From Hyaloraphidium curvatum (lineage: Eukaryota; Monoblepharomycota; Hyaloraphidiomycetes; Hyaloraphidiales; Hyaloraphidiaceae), in contig JAIVFI010000035.1 in assembly GCA_025558095.1 (NCBI GenBank), forward strand, positions 248,001-312,000: a stretch of DNA of 64,000 nucleotides. The letters are read 5' to 3'. This document shows positions 11,438 through 21,545 of this stretch, in pieces. The translations under genes and the position numbers were made by a program. The first letter of the stretch is position 1. Each line of letters begins with the position of its first letter. Under the pieces are notes generated by a model. The model ran no database searches. It saw only the letters and a list, made by a program, of their open reading frames with translations, and was not told the DNA's origin.

Positions 11438-12289
11438 TCATTCCTTCCCGAAGATCAGCTCCTTCGCCACGGGATCGCCCTTTGCGCGGATCTCGGCCGC
11501 GTTCGTGATCTCGAACGTGAACCGCATCGGCCTCGCATCAATGTCCTCGCCCTCCATCTCCAGCCGCCCCATGAAGTAGTACGACCCCGGCGTCTGCCCC
11601 GCCTCGACCGGCCTCATGAACAGCACGACCTGGTCCGCGCGCTGCCGCAGCCGCGCGATGACGGGCGTGTCCTCGTCCATCCGGTCCGAGGCAAAGTAGT
11701 CGATCAGCACCCGGCCGCCGTCCCGCTGGAACTTGTTCTCGAAGGCGCCCTTGGATCCGTCCACGGGCACGTTGACGAAGAGCACGATCGCGTTGGTGAA
11801 CTCGGCAATCCCGGAGTATTTGTTGAACTTAATCGCAGGCCTCGAGGGACAAAGCGCACGGAAGCACGACTCTTTGTACGCCCCACGGCGAGGGACCTCG
11901 GCCCCAAGGCACGACAGGACGAGCGCATCGACGTCCGCGGGCAAGCTCTTCGACGAGAGCGGGTCCGGAGCCGCGGGCTCCTTGGCCGGCGCGGCCTTCT
12001 TCTTCCTCGCGGGTTCCCGCGGTTCCCTCGGCTCCGGCGGGTCCGAGTACGCGAGGATCGGGTCGTCCGAATCGTCCAGGCTCTTCTTGACGAGCCTAGT
12101 GCTCCAGCGCCGCGTGGGCTCGTTTTCCTCCTCGCTCGCCTGCTCGCGCCGGCGTTTCTTGGGCGCGGGGGAGGGGGCGGGGGACGGGGGTTCCGCCACG
12201 AGGGCGAGGCCGGCGTCGGCCAGGCCGAGGGTGCGGAGGACCTCCTGGTTCCGCCGGACGCGTGCGGCGCGCTGCTCTTCGTAGGACAT
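11438..12289 (-). CDS. Conserved-type hypothetical protein with basic middle region
   Basis: A 283-residue intronless frame starts at MSYEEQRAARVRRNQEVLRT, a short charged helix resembling the ENIxRNxxFLxSLGL start of several fungal nuclear proteins. The middle is basic and rich in Lys/Arg/Pro, with KKRRREQ and RKKKAAP as likely nuclear-localisation sequences. The last ~130 residues look folded: YSGIAEFTNAIVLFVNV, RVLIDYFASDRMDEDTPVI, and QVVLFMRPVEAG followed by SYYFMGRLE. I do not recognise this domain, though the pattern of a strand, an aromatic-rich turn and DTPVI recalls DNA-binding PUA-like modules. An in-frame ATG exists at 12385, but the region upstream of 12289 looks non-coding. Confidence 0.6.
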   Translation of the reverse strand: MSYEEQRAARVRRNQEVLRTLGLADAGLALVAEPPSPAPSPAPKKRRREQASEEENEPTRRWSTRLVKKSLDDSDDPILAYSDPPEPREPREPARKKKAAPAKEPAAPDPLSSKSLPADVDALVLSCLGAEVPRRGAYKESCFRALCPSRPAIKFNKYSGIAEFTNAIVLFVNVPVDGSKGAFENKFQRDGGRVLIDYFASDRMDEDTPVIARLRQRADQVVLFMRPVEAGQTPGSYYFMGRLEMEGEDIDARPMRFTFEITNAAEIRAKGDPVAKELIFGKE

Positions 12290-12401
12290 CGCGCCGCTGT
12301 CGAGGATCGGAAAAGGGGACGCGGGTTTCGACGATTGACGATCGTGAACACGACCATCTGCTGGTGCACTGCTTCCAAGTAGCACTAGCTGATGAGGCGG
12401 A

Positions 12402-12545
12402 TCGGTCTCAAATCCTGAGCGCTAGTGTATCCGATGCCACAACGGGCCTCAGCTTCCGGGCTCCTTGGGCTGTGGTGCCGATCCGCCTCGGTCTTCACAT
12501 CCTGAGCGCTACTGCATCGGATGCCGCCTCAGGCCTCAGCTTCCC
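12402..12545 (-). repeat. In-frame tandem duplication of GNAT gene tail, period 87 bp
   Basis: A segment at about 12488-12545, which encodes the last codons and TGA of the GNAT gene, is repeated at 12402-12460 with roughly 80% identity. The offset is exactly 87 bp (29 codons). Both copies keep the same frame and end in TGA (12495-12497 and 12408-12410). Between the two stops the frame is open. Thus the second copy is a translatable tail only if the first stop is bypassed. Confidence 0.75.
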
Positions 12546-13361
12546 GAAGCGAGCAAACCATCGCCAATCCAGCTTTCTTAGCGCCGCCTCGATGCTCCAC
12601 AGAACAAGTAGGTTGTTGTTGGGCTGTCGGAACATGCCCGCCGGCGGTTCCACGAATCCCAGCGACTTGTACAGGTTCGTGGCCTCGATGTTTGCGGCGC
12701 CCCCGGCGACATGAAGCACGACGTGCCGTTTGCCATCCCGCAAGTATGAGATAAGCAGGACCGCAACAAATAGGATGCGCGCGTAGCCCTTCCGATAGTG
12801 CGCCGGATGCGTCCCAATAAGTTCAACTTTAATCCACCCCTCATACGGGCTGGCTGAAACGGGTGCCGAGTTCCAGTCGAACGAATGCTCGAAAGTCACG
12901 CCCTGCTTGGACCGCACAACGAGCTCGAGCTGGCTTCCGTTCGGATCGGCCGGCATCTCCGATTCATGTTCAACGTCAGGTTCTCCGTCCAACGAGGAAT
13001 CTTCGATCATCCGTGGGCAATCGGCCACGGAACGGACCCATGACTCCAACTCCCCCCTGTCCAGATCGCGCCAGAAGACCAGCGCCACGATCGGGTGGCC
13101 GATTCGGGGCAGTGTCCGCGTCCGATCCCTCAGAGTCAGGAGGTGGAGCGAACCATCGTACGCGTCTTCTATGAAAGCGTCCCGAACCGCGTCCTCCAGA
13201 GACGGCAGGGGCAAGACCACATGGCCGGAACGGAACGCTATCCGTGCCGATTCGGGCGATTCAAGGCATAGCTCCAAGTCCTTGCCGACAGCGAATGCGG
13301 CTATCGCATTCGTCCATCGCCGAGCAATGGCTAGCCGTTCGTCGTTCTCGGAAGGTCCCAT
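12495..13361 (-). CDS. GNAT-family N-acetyltransferase
   Basis: The 288-residue protein carries a C-terminal GNAT fold at about residues 165-262. Motif A is WIKVELIGTHPAHYRKGYARILFVAVLL, with the acetyl-CoA loop around HYRKGYAR. Motif B includes NIEATNLYKSLGFVEPP. The N-terminal half is of unknown function. Substrate is not deducible. I use the ATG at 13361; the longer open frame starts at a GTG, which would be unusual in a eukaryote. It diverges from the RQC2 gene across 104 bp. The 3' end is tandemly duplicated (see 12402-12545). Confidence 0.75.
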   Translation of the reverse strand: MGPSENDERLAIARRWTNAIAAFAVGKDLELCLESPESARIAFRSGHVVLPLPSLEDAVRDAFIEDAYDGSLHLLTLRDRTRTLPRIGHPIVALVFWRDLDRGELESWVRSVADCPRMIEDSSLDGEPDVEHESEMPADPNGSQLELVVRSKQGVTFEHSFDWNSAPVSASPYEGWIKVELIGTHPAHYRKGYARILFVAVLLISYLRDGKRHVVLHVAGGAANIEATNLYKSLGFVEPPAGMFRQPNNNLLVLWSIEAALRKLDWRWFARFGKLRPEAASDAVALRM

Positions 13362-13465
13362 CTCATCTGTCCGCGGGCCTGTTGCTGGCCCGTTGTTGTC
13401 CTTTGTTGACGACTCAGACGTAACTCCGCGCTTCCCCACTCACCCTACTTCCTCCTCGTCTCGAA
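13362..13465. promoter_or_regulatory. Divergent promoter region (GNAT / RQC2)
   Basis: Start codons of oppositely oriented genes are 104 bp apart, so promoter elements are shared or overlapping. No motif was recognised. Confidence 0.5.
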
Positions 13466-16400
13466 ATGAAGCAGCGGCTCACGTCACTCGATGTCGCTGC
13501 TATCGTGCAGTCGCTTCGCCCGGTGCTCATCGGCTCGCGCTTGGTCAATGTCTACGACGGGCCGACGGCGAAAGTCTTCCTGCTGAAGTTCGGAAAGAGC
13601 GGCAAATCTGCGGAACAGGGACAGCGAAAGGCGGGCTCGGACGACGATGCAGACAGCGAGGACGAAGGGACCGGGTCGGAAGCGTCGAAGAGGTTCATCC
13701 TCGTCGAATCCGGGACGCGACTGCACACCGTCAGCGGGCGGACGCCCGCGGCACCGTCGCAACAGCCATCGGGTTTCGCCATGAAACTGAGGAAGCATCT
13801 TCGGAAGCGGCGCGTGACGGACATTTTCGTCCGGGGTTTCGACAGGACTGTTCAAATCCAATTCGGAGACGGGGCTGGCATCTGTAGGTCGAAACACTTG
13901 CCAAGGGAGGTCCAGAGCTGATACCGGATCCTCAAGGCCATCTCATCATTGAGCTCTATGCCGGTGGTAACATCATTCTTACCGAGTCCCCCGAACGGCG
14001 CATGCTGGCTTTGCTCAGGAGGGTCGATGTCGAATCCGAAGGCGGCGCCCGATACGCGGTCGGCGAACCTTACCCGGAGCATCTGGCACGGCAATTCAAC
14101 CCGGCAACTAAGGAATCTATTCTTGCTGCTCTTCGCGAGGGCCCCGTAGGCAAAGCCCAACGGAAGAAGAAGGACAGCAACGGCCTCAGAAGTGCCCTCC
14201 AAGCTGCATTTGCCGCAGAGTACACGCCTGCTTTGGTCGATCACGCGATCGTTCTTTCTGGTATCTCCGGCCAGCTCCCGTTGCCCCTGAACGACCCAAC
14301 GGCGATCGTCGGTCCCCTGTTGGAGGGCTTCGCAGAGGCCGCCAAGATCGTTGATGTGTGCCGCTCGGAGCCGAGCAAAGGATATGTCATTCTCCAGGAC
14401 ATTGGCGGCTTTGGCGACGCCGCCAACGCTACCTCGTCGGCAGCACAGGGAGACGGGAAGATGCTGGACTTCCACCCAGTCCGTCTCGCACAGCACATGC
14501 CTCCGTTCCTGCCCGAAGCATGTGTCGTGGAACATCCCACTTTCGACGCAGGTACTGAACATAGCAGTCATCGATTCTGTATTGGCACTGACCTCTCGTC
14601 CAACAAGCGCTCGAGGCCTACTTTTCGAAGGCGGACGTTCAAAAGGAAGAGGCACGCATTCGTCAGGCCGAGGTCGCGGCGATGCGGAAGCTGGATGGCT
14701 TGAGGTCCACCCATTCTTCGCAGTTGTCGGCGTTGGAACAGCAGCGGGAGACCAATTTCGCCATCGGATCCGCGATACTTGAGAATGCTGCGATCCTGGA
14801 TTCCCTTCTGGACTCTGTGAATCGATTGCTGGCCCAGGGCATGGACTGGAAGGATCTTGAGCGCACGGTCGAGGCCGAGAAGAGCCGCGGCAACCCCGTG
14901 GCGCTGCTCGTTCGGAAGTGGGCACTCGAGCGGGGCGAGATTACCGTTGGCCTTCCGGGCTCGGGTGCGGACCTTCCCTCAGAGAGCAGCGAGGACTCGC
15001 AATCTTCGGACACGGAGAGCGACGATGATGGTGCAATGGAAGGCAGCACTGCTGCATCGAAGCGGGGAAAGCCTGCGCGCGCTCCCCCGGCTGAGCTGGT
15101 GTTTGCGCTCTCATTGCATCTCACCGCGCACGCCAATGCCACGTCGTTCTTCTCGAGCGCACGGAACGCCACGGCCAAGCACTCGCGCGCCCTGGATTCT
15201 TCCACCGCTGCCCTCAAGAAAGCCGAAAAGCGCGTGGAAGAGGACCTTCAAACGGCGAAGAAGAAGGCCGTTGCCGCCATGGCCGCGGCCGTGCATCCGA
15301 AGCGCCCCGCCTTGTTCTTTGAAAAGTTCCACTGGTTCGTTTCCAGCGAGGACTACATCGTTCTGAGCGGCAAGGACGCCGCCCAGAATGAACTACTCCT
15401 CACCAAGCACCTGAAAACGGGCGACATGCTGGTGCATGCAGACGTACCTGGTGCCCCCATCACGGTGGTGAAGAACACGCGTGTTCCCGGGCCAGGCGAC
15501 GCAGAACCTGGCAGAATCCCTTTGCAGACGCTGCACGAGGCCGGCATCGCTTGTCTCATGCGGACTCCATCGGCTTGGACTTCAAAGCTGGTCGTGTCGG
15601 CCTTTGCTCTGGCGCCCAGCCAAGTGACCAAATCCGCAGTCGACGGAACCATCTTGCCAAACGGAGAGTACCGTGTCATCAAAGGGGGAAAGGAGTGGCT
15701 CCCTCCCTCGCAGGTTGCATTCGGTTTCGGCATTCTTTGGATGGTCGACGGAGATTCACACACGGGAGAGCGGCGGCCAGAACTCAAGGCCGCGGATGCC
15801 GTACCTCATTCGCCGCCTGGTCGTGACGTTGAGCCGGCTTCTCCCGGCGAGGAGGATTACGGTGGAGCTCCTCCTGAAAACAGTATCCGGACATCGGAAG
15901 CCGGAGCGGAGAGTGCCGAACCGGAAGCGTCCTCGGACTCGGCGTCGTCGGATTCTGAGTCGGATTTCGAGTTCCCCGACACGCACCTCGTTATTCCATC
16001 GGTGCCCCCTCCTGCGCCTCCGGAAAGCGGACGCAATGCAGACAGATACAACCTTTCTATGGTCGCGTCAAGCTCCGAACAGTCTGCGGTGCTGCAGTCC
16101 CTCCTGGCAGACGGAGAGCCCTCGAAAGGGAAGAAGCGGCTGTCGGCGAAAGAGCGCCGAGAGCTCAAGAAAGGCCCTTCGGCACCGACTTCTGATGGTG
16201 CCGAACCGGAACGCGATGACGGCAGTCCGACCATGGCGCAAAGCGGTGAGGGCCCCACCACCGCACCGCCGTCGAGATCGAGGAAGTCGAAGAAGCAGCT
16301 GCTAAAGGAATGGGAGGAGGAAGAACGAAGTGCGGCACGCAGCAAAGCGAGTCGCGGCTCGGTCAGCAAGGCTGCCGAAAGCGCATCTCAAGCAAAGGGC

Positions 16401-17147
16401 AAGGGTTCCAAAGGAAAGCAGGAGGAGAAGTTGGGAACCCGCCAGGCACCGCAGAAAGATCAGCTCGGCAAGAACAAAGCACGAACGGCGCCATTGGGTG
16501 GCACGCGCCTTGAACGGGTGCAGCGGGGCGAAAACGATGGACCAGGGCCGCAAGCTAGAGCAGATTCGCAAGAAGCGAAGGATGCGAACGGTGTCGAACG
16601 CAGCCTAGAGCGAGGCCACGACGAGCTTGTCGGAAGCCTCGGCACGGATGCAACGACCAGCGAGTCGCCGCAGCCTCCGGCGAAAGATGCGCGACCAGAG
16701 ACCGTGCCTGCAGCGGATGAACCGACGGTCGTGAAGGAGCACGGCAATCCAGACCGCGAGAGCGTGCCGGTTAGGGAGGCCGACTCGCGGGATGCAGCGC
16801 CGAGAACTTCGAGCAAAGCTCAGAGGAACGCGTACGAGTTCCTTGACCGCCTCACAGCCAACCCTTTGCCGGACGACGTCATCCTGCATGCGATCCCTGT
16901 GTGCGCTCCGTGGCCAGTAGTCCGCAATTGGACCTACCGCACGAAGCTCTTGCCCGGGCCGCTGAAGCGGGGCAAGGCGTTTGCGGCGGCAATCAAGATC
17001 ATGACGGCCATCGCGACGCGCCAGGAGGAACGTGAGGCACTCGATCGCATCGGCGAGGACGAGGGCGTAGCAGGCATGATGGCGTCGGTGAAGATCGTGG
17101 CTCCTGAGGGCGTTGCACGAAGCAAAGGGTCGAGCTCGAAACGTTGA
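13466..17147 (+). CDS. RQC2: Ribosome quality-control factor Rqc2/NEMF (NFACT family)
   Basis: Exons 13466-13883, 13937-14551 and 14608-17147 give 1190 residues. The NFACT-N part keeps the aspartate in LTSLDVAAIV and the Asp-Arg pair in RGFDRTVQIQFG that are needed for C-terminal tailing. Joins HLIIELYAGGNIILT and FDAALEAYFSK match NEMF in length. An NFACT-R block is near residue 581 (HWFVSSEDYIVLSGKDAAQN, DMLVHADVPGAP) and the C-terminal block CAPWPVVRNWTYRTKLLPG near 1103. Between them are coiled coils and long acidic, low-complexity insertions. The protein binds stalled 60S subunits and recruits tRNA to extend nascent chains. Both introns (53 and 56 bp) end in AAG rather than CAG or TAG. 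Confidence 0.95.
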
Positions 17148-17242
17148 TCTGATGGTACCACAAATCGGACAATGAACTCTGATCAACAAAGCCGCCAGTA
17201 CATCACAAACTCGGTCCGCATCATACCACAGCCGCTTTGACT

Positions 17243-18475
17243 TCAAAGGGCCAGCACAAACTCCGTCCTTCCCACGTCCCGCTGCCCCGCCCAATCCAGA
17301 TCCCATCCGACGCCGAAGCGCTCGCCAAAGGGCAGGAAGAGAGGAATGGAGGAGGGGGTCGTGTAGATCGGTGCCAGGTCGACCATAAACTCGATCTCCT
17401 GGTCCCATGCTTCACGGGCCGGAGGAGAGAAAGGCAGCCCTTCGTCGGACCCCTGGCTTGCCCCGTCCGCGCCGCCTCCGACGTGCGTGGCCACGTTCAA
17501 ACCGGTCGCAGGAGCAGAGGGTCCCAAAGCAGATCTCGGATGGCTGTCATAGTAGACGAATCCGTTGTTGGGGATCACTATCGTCGACGGGCCCACATTG
17601 CGCACGACCTCGATCTCCCGGATTCGAACACGGCCTCGGGGACCAAAAGGCGCGGATGCGTCCAATCCCGGCGTGCCTGAAAAGATCTCGCCATCAATAC
17701 GCGTGATCGAAGGCGGCACGTCGCGGCGGTTCCCGGCAGGATAGATGATGAAGCCCTCGAAGGACCTCCCATCTTCGCGAAAGCGAGTGATAAGGAGGTC
17801 GCCCCGGTAGAAGCTGACTTCCGGAGCCGTGGCGCCAGGTAGCGGCTGATTCAGTGCCGCAGTGCCTGTCAGGCTCTGTGCGACAGCAGCCGAAGTGTCA
17901 AAGTCCGCCTCGACTAGCACGCCGACCTCCCATTGCTCAAAACACCCAGAGAACAGGAGCCTTCCGGGGAAAAGAGACCACAGCAGCGGGTCACGCTGGC
18001 GCGTGAGGCGAGGGAAGCTGTGCGCCGGCGTCTGCGCGGAGCGGCAGTCCGACAGCCCGAGAAGGACCCTCGCAAGCCTGTTCTCGAGCGCGAATCGGTA
18101 CCAAGAGATTGAACCCGCACGCTCACGGTCCTGTCTGTTGTTCGACGACAGAGAAAGGCGCTCGACTCCGTCCGCAGCACCAGCCGACGCGGGCACCCGT
18201 CGCGAGGACGCGACCGCGGAACGCCTGGGCGGCAGGACGACCGGTTCGGCGCCTTCGGGCAGACCAGTCGCTCGGGCCAACAGTCCTTTCCACAGAGAGT
18301 CCAATCTGGAGGCCCGGCACCAGTTCCTGCAGACAAGAGCCGCGACCGATAGGATCTGTTCTGGGGGAAGCTCCAGGAAGACGAGAGGCAAGATGTCCGA
18401 GCTGCTGAGCGGGTGGAGCTCTCTCTCCATGCTTCCTCGAGCCGCAAAGCCGCTCGGAACAATTTGGGCCGCCAT
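17243..18475 (-). CDS. F-box protein
   Basis: An intronless frame of 410 residues. An F-box lies near the N terminus: ILPLVFLELPPEQILSVAAL followed by VCRNWCRASRLDSLWKGLLA. This should bind Skp1 in an SCF ubiquitin ligase. The remaining ~330 residues have no recognised substrate-binding repeat but look beta-rich, with WEVGVLVEADFD, SFYRGDLLITRF, STIVIPNNGFVYYDSHP and FGVGWDLDWAG. The last segments recall SPRY-like strands, which is speculation. Several in-frame ATGs exist (18577, 18475, 18430); 18475 is a compromise, since the F-box starts shortly after 18430. Confidence 0.75.
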   Translation of the reverse strand: MAAQIVPSGFAARGSMERELHPLSSSDILPLVFLELPPEQILSVAALVCRNWCRASRLDSLWKGLLARATGLPEGAEPVVLPPRRSAVASSRRVPASAGAADGVERLSLSSNNRQDRERAGSISWYRFALENRLARVLLGLSDCRSAQTPAHSFPRLTRQRDPLLWSLFPGRLLFSGCFEQWEVGVLVEADFDTSAAVAQSLTGTAALNQPLPGATAPEVSFYRGDLLITRFREDGRSFEGFIIYPAGNRRDVPPSITRIDGEIFSGTPGLDASAPFGPRGRVRIREIEVVRNVGPSTIVIPNNGFVYYDSHPRSALGPSAPATGLNVATHVGGGADGASQGSDEGLPFSPPAREAWDQEIEFMVDLAPIYTTPSSIPLFLPFGERFGVGWDLDWAGQRDVGRTEFVLAL

Positions 18476-18762
18476 GCGGCTTGAGCAAGCGCCGAACTGC
18501 TCAGCAGGGCGGGAGACGTTGCGTGGTGTTGCCTCAAACGGGTGTCCGTTCAAGTGAGCCGAAGATCGAACCGTCATTTCAATCGCAGTGAATTCACAAG
18601 GCTCGTATACGAGTTAGGTGGGACCGGGCACCTTCTCTGCCTTCGCAGCGCGTTCATTATTGACGAAATTGCCTCGCCCGGGCAGCATCGCAAGCGGCAA
18701 CCGGCCTTCTCGGGTGGATCTCCTTTTCTCTGCCCCACTACGAACCCGTCGACCCGCACACC

Positions 18763-19605
18763 ATGCCGGCCCAACGCGACTCCAATCTCCTTCTCCGCAA
18801 TGCCATGCTCGTTCTCCTTCTCCTCGCGCCCGTTGCGGTGTCCGCTGCGTCGTGTTCGTGGAGCGTGGACGCGCCGGCTGCAGTCGTCGGGGCCGGGAAA
18901 TGGACCAGCATCGCCTGGAACGTCAAAATCGGTAGTGGCGACCTCACAAAGCCGTGTCCTGAAACAATGACGATTCGCTTGATGGTCGGTCATGCTTCTG
19001 CCAAAGCCCCGCGTCGGGATCTTGCAGTCACCAGAACTGACCACCCGATCGCTTCCCGTTTCATCCAGGACGCGACGAAATCCATGTGGGTGCTGCTCTG
19101 CTCTCTACAGTCGATAGCGGTGATTGACGACCAGACTTTTCAGCATTGTCCCCGTGCTCGTAACCGAGCTTGCGACCGTCGACCTGCACTACCCCGGCTC
19201 GTCCGTCAGCGTTTGGATCCCCGACGGCATCGCCAGCTCGCACATGTACATCATCCAAATGGGCGATGATGTCTCGCGCACCTTCCGGTTCGTTTGACAG
19301 GCGATCGGAAGGAAACCATCTGATTTCAACGCAGGTACTCTTCTCCGTTCGCGATCGTCGCGCCGACCAAGACCACGAGCTCCGAAACGCAAGACGCATC
19401 ATTCATTAGCACGACGAGCAGCGCAATTGTGCAGAGGGTCTCAACCCCGGCGATCTCCGGCACCCTCGCCATGGCTCCGGCCATGTCGTCCACCCCCGGC
19501 GCTGACGCGCGGCTCGCCGCATCTGCTTCGGAAGCCGGGAAGAGCGCATGGACCAAGCAAGTCGCCATGCTCCTCGCGGCAGCGATACTCGCGGCGGTCT
19601 TCTGA
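18763..19605 (+). CDS. KRE9/KNH1-like GPI-type cell-wall protein
   Basis: A signal peptide (NAMLVLLLLAPVAVSAASC) is followed by a KRE9/KNH-type beta domain: WTSIAWNV, TMTIRLM, GSSVSVWIPDGIAS and HMYIIQMGDD. A Ser/Thr/Ala-rich stalk and a C-terminal hydrophobic tail (KQVAMLLAAAILAAVF) follow, as in GPI-anchored wall proteins. The best-fitting exons are 18763-18984, 19069-19085, 19144-19287 and 19335-19605 (217 residues). The second exon is only 17 nt. An alternative keeps 18763-19085 as one exon (245 residues), also in frame. In yeast this family acts in beta-1,6-glucan assembly at the wall. The GPI omega site was not located. Confidence 0.7.
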
Positions 19606-19957
19606 AGTAAGATCTGCGCCACCCGACGAGCTGTCAATTGACATGCCGCAGAGAACCCCCGCAGAGTCTCACGTAGAATGATATCGACACGAGACAATAG
19701 ACACGGACAGAGCGAAGAGTAATTCGCAGCTTCTGGACATGGACAGAGAGAACTCGCAGCGCGGAATCGGACGTTTAGATGTAGCTGATGAAGTATGATT
19801 GAATGCCCCCGGTTACATCATGAAATCCTCCCTTTGTCATGTCAGCTCGCCGCCATCTTCCTCCCATTCCCCATGTCAAGCTCGCCGCCATCCTCCACCC
19901 TTTGCACTAGATCGCTGATCGTCCGCGGAGTCCATCGCGGGCGATCATGAAAACCGC
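19606..19957. other. Convergent 3' spacer
   Basis: 352 bp between two convergent genes. It includes a near-repeat, CATGTCAGCTCGCCGCCATC then CATGTCAAGCTCGCCGCCAT, about 33 bp apart at 19836-19890. No gene is recognised. Confidence 0.4.
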
Positions 19958-21082
19958 TCAGCAGCATCCACCCCTGGGCCCGCAAGCGCCACGGGGCCCG
20001 CAAGGCCCGCGAGCACCGCGAGGGCCGTATCCGCGGAACTGCGGGGGCGGGCCGAAGAGCATGTCGGCGAAGCCGAACGCAGGCGCGGGGCCGAAAAAGG
20101 CCGGCGGCGGGGGCGGAGCCGCGAAGAAGGGTCCGAAGGGGGCGAAGAAGGGCGGGGGGCCATGGCGGAAGCGCCTCTGACCGTGGTGGTGGTGAGGGCC
20201 GCGGCGGGGTGCCTCGCCGAGATCGTTGAACTCGTGGGCGGCGGCGGTCTTGTCGTCGCCGGCGGTCTTGTGGATCTCCTCGCGCTTGGGGAAGCAGGCC
20301 GAGCAGAGATCGTAGTCGGGGCATGTGGCGCACTTGTAGCGGTTGCCGGTGATCGGGGTGGTGTTGCAGCCGTCGCAGACGACCCCGAACCAAGGGCGAG
20401 CGCGGTGCTGGTGCTGGTGCTCGTGCTGCGGCGCCTCGGTGGCGGCCTCCACGGCCTTCTGCACTTCGGCAGCAACGGTGGTCGCGAGGTTGACGAAGGC
20501 GTTCACGATGTTGCCGAGCGGATCTTCGTCCTCGGAAGTCTGCTCGGCCGGCTGCTCCGTCTGCTGCTCGGCGGGCTGGTCCTCCGCGGTGTAGGCGGGC
20601 AGCACCTCGGGCTCATCAGTGTCCTTGACCTCGTGGGCCTCCTGCTCCTTGGTGGTCTCCGGGGCCGGCGCGGGCTCGGCGGGGGCCGCGGCCTCGCTGG
20701 CGGGCACGTCCACGGCGTCAACCTTGGCGGGCTCCTCGGGCGCGGGCTCCTCGGCAGCCGGGGGGGCCTCGGGCTCGGCGGCGGCCGGCACCTCGGGGTA
20801 GATCTTGGACCAGGCCGAGTCGGCGGCCTCCCCGACGACGATGTCGAAACGCAGCGTCTTGGGCGCCGCGGTGGCTAAGTCGCGCAGCTCCTCAGTCGAG
20901 GAAATGGAAATGTCGTCTCCGTCGTCGTCAGTGTAGCGCACCGTGAGACGCTGATCGTCCGGAACTCCGTAAAGAACGCGGAGGCGGGCCTCGACGCTTT
21001 CCCAGGTCGCCGCGGCCGTATCGACCGAGACGCGGCGAAGAACGCCGTTGAGCGAGGTCTTGATGGTGATGACGTTGGCCAT
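19958..21082 (-). CDS. PB1 and ZZ zinc-finger protein, SQSTM1/NBR1-like
   Basis: The 374-residue intronless protein begins with a PB1 domain (residues 1-85: VITIKTSLNGVLRRVSVD, LYGVPDDQRLTVRYTDDDGD). The acidic OPCA stretch TVRYTDDDGDDISISSTEEL should pair with basic PB1 partners. A Pro/Ala/Glu-rich linker follows. A ZZ finger at about residues 229-280 has ordered cysteines CDGCNTTPITGNRYKCATCP, then DYDLCSACFPKREEIH. The C terminus is rich in His, Phe, Pro and Gly. PB1 plus ZZ is the layout of p62/SQSTM1 and NBR1 autophagy receptors, but no UBA domain and no clear Atg8-interacting motif were seen. Start at the ATG directly before the PB1 strand. Confidence 0.82.
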   Translation of the reverse strand: MANVITIKTSLNGVLRRVSVDTAAATWESVEARLRVLYGVPDDQRLTVRYTDDDGDDISISSTEELRDLATAAPKTLRFDIVVGEAADSAWSKIYPEVPAAAEPEAPPAAEEPAPEEPAKVDAVDVPASEAAAPAEPAPAPETTKEQEAHEVKDTDEPEVLPAYTAEDQPAEQQTEQPAEQTSEDEDPLGNIVNAFVNLATTVAAEVQKAVEAATEAPQHEHQHQHRARPWFGVVCDGCNTTPITGNRYKCATCPDYDLCSACFPKREEIHKTAGDDKTAAAHEFNDLGEAPRRGPHHHHGQRRFRHGPPPFFAPFGPFFAAPPPPPAFFGPAPAFGFADMLFGPPPQFRGYGPRGARGPCGPRGACGPRGGCC

Positions 21083-21545
21083 TGGCAGAGTTTCGGTGAT
21101 GAGAAGCAGGTGCGGGGAGGCAGATTCGGAGGCCCTTTTGTACCCCGCCCGCCGGAGACGTAAGCGCGCTTGCGTGTCCCAATCAGCGCTCACCAAACAG
21201 TCGACTGCGTTCGAAACGAATCCGCCAGCTTCGAAAAGATTCCACGGCGTGATGGCGGGCTGGCACGCCGCAGTTGCCTGCTGCTTGAATCCCGCGTTCA
21301 TGCAGCGTTGGGCCGAGAATGCCAGCCGGAGTGCTGCGGTTGGGACCGCGGGTGCGGTTGCATCGTTCCCATGGCGACCCCTGGAACCTCGCCGGCGCCG
21401 CAGAGAGCCTTCAGAATAGTCTATGTTCACTTCGGAAGAGATCCTAATCGGTTTGGACGCGCAAATGCTCGGCGGTCCCACTCCGTCCCCGAATCGGTAG
21501 CGGAACACCGCTGGGTGCATCGTCTCCGTCCCAAGTTTCCACCTT
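21083..21545. other. Intergenic region upstream of the PB1-ZZ gene
   Basis: 463 bp holding the 3' end of the aminotransferase gene and the promoter side of the PB1-ZZ gene, both on the minus strand. No coding signal was found. Confidence 0.4.

Noticed and set aside
12408-12497. Selenocysteine or programmed readthrough at the GNAT TGA
   Set aside because: No supporting structure was recognised; a simple tandem duplication explains the open frame.
20162-20878. Plus-strand 238-codon frame opposite the PB1-ZZ gene
   Set aside because: Val/Leu/Gly-rich mirror of the Ala/Pro/Glu-rich linker; no independent support.
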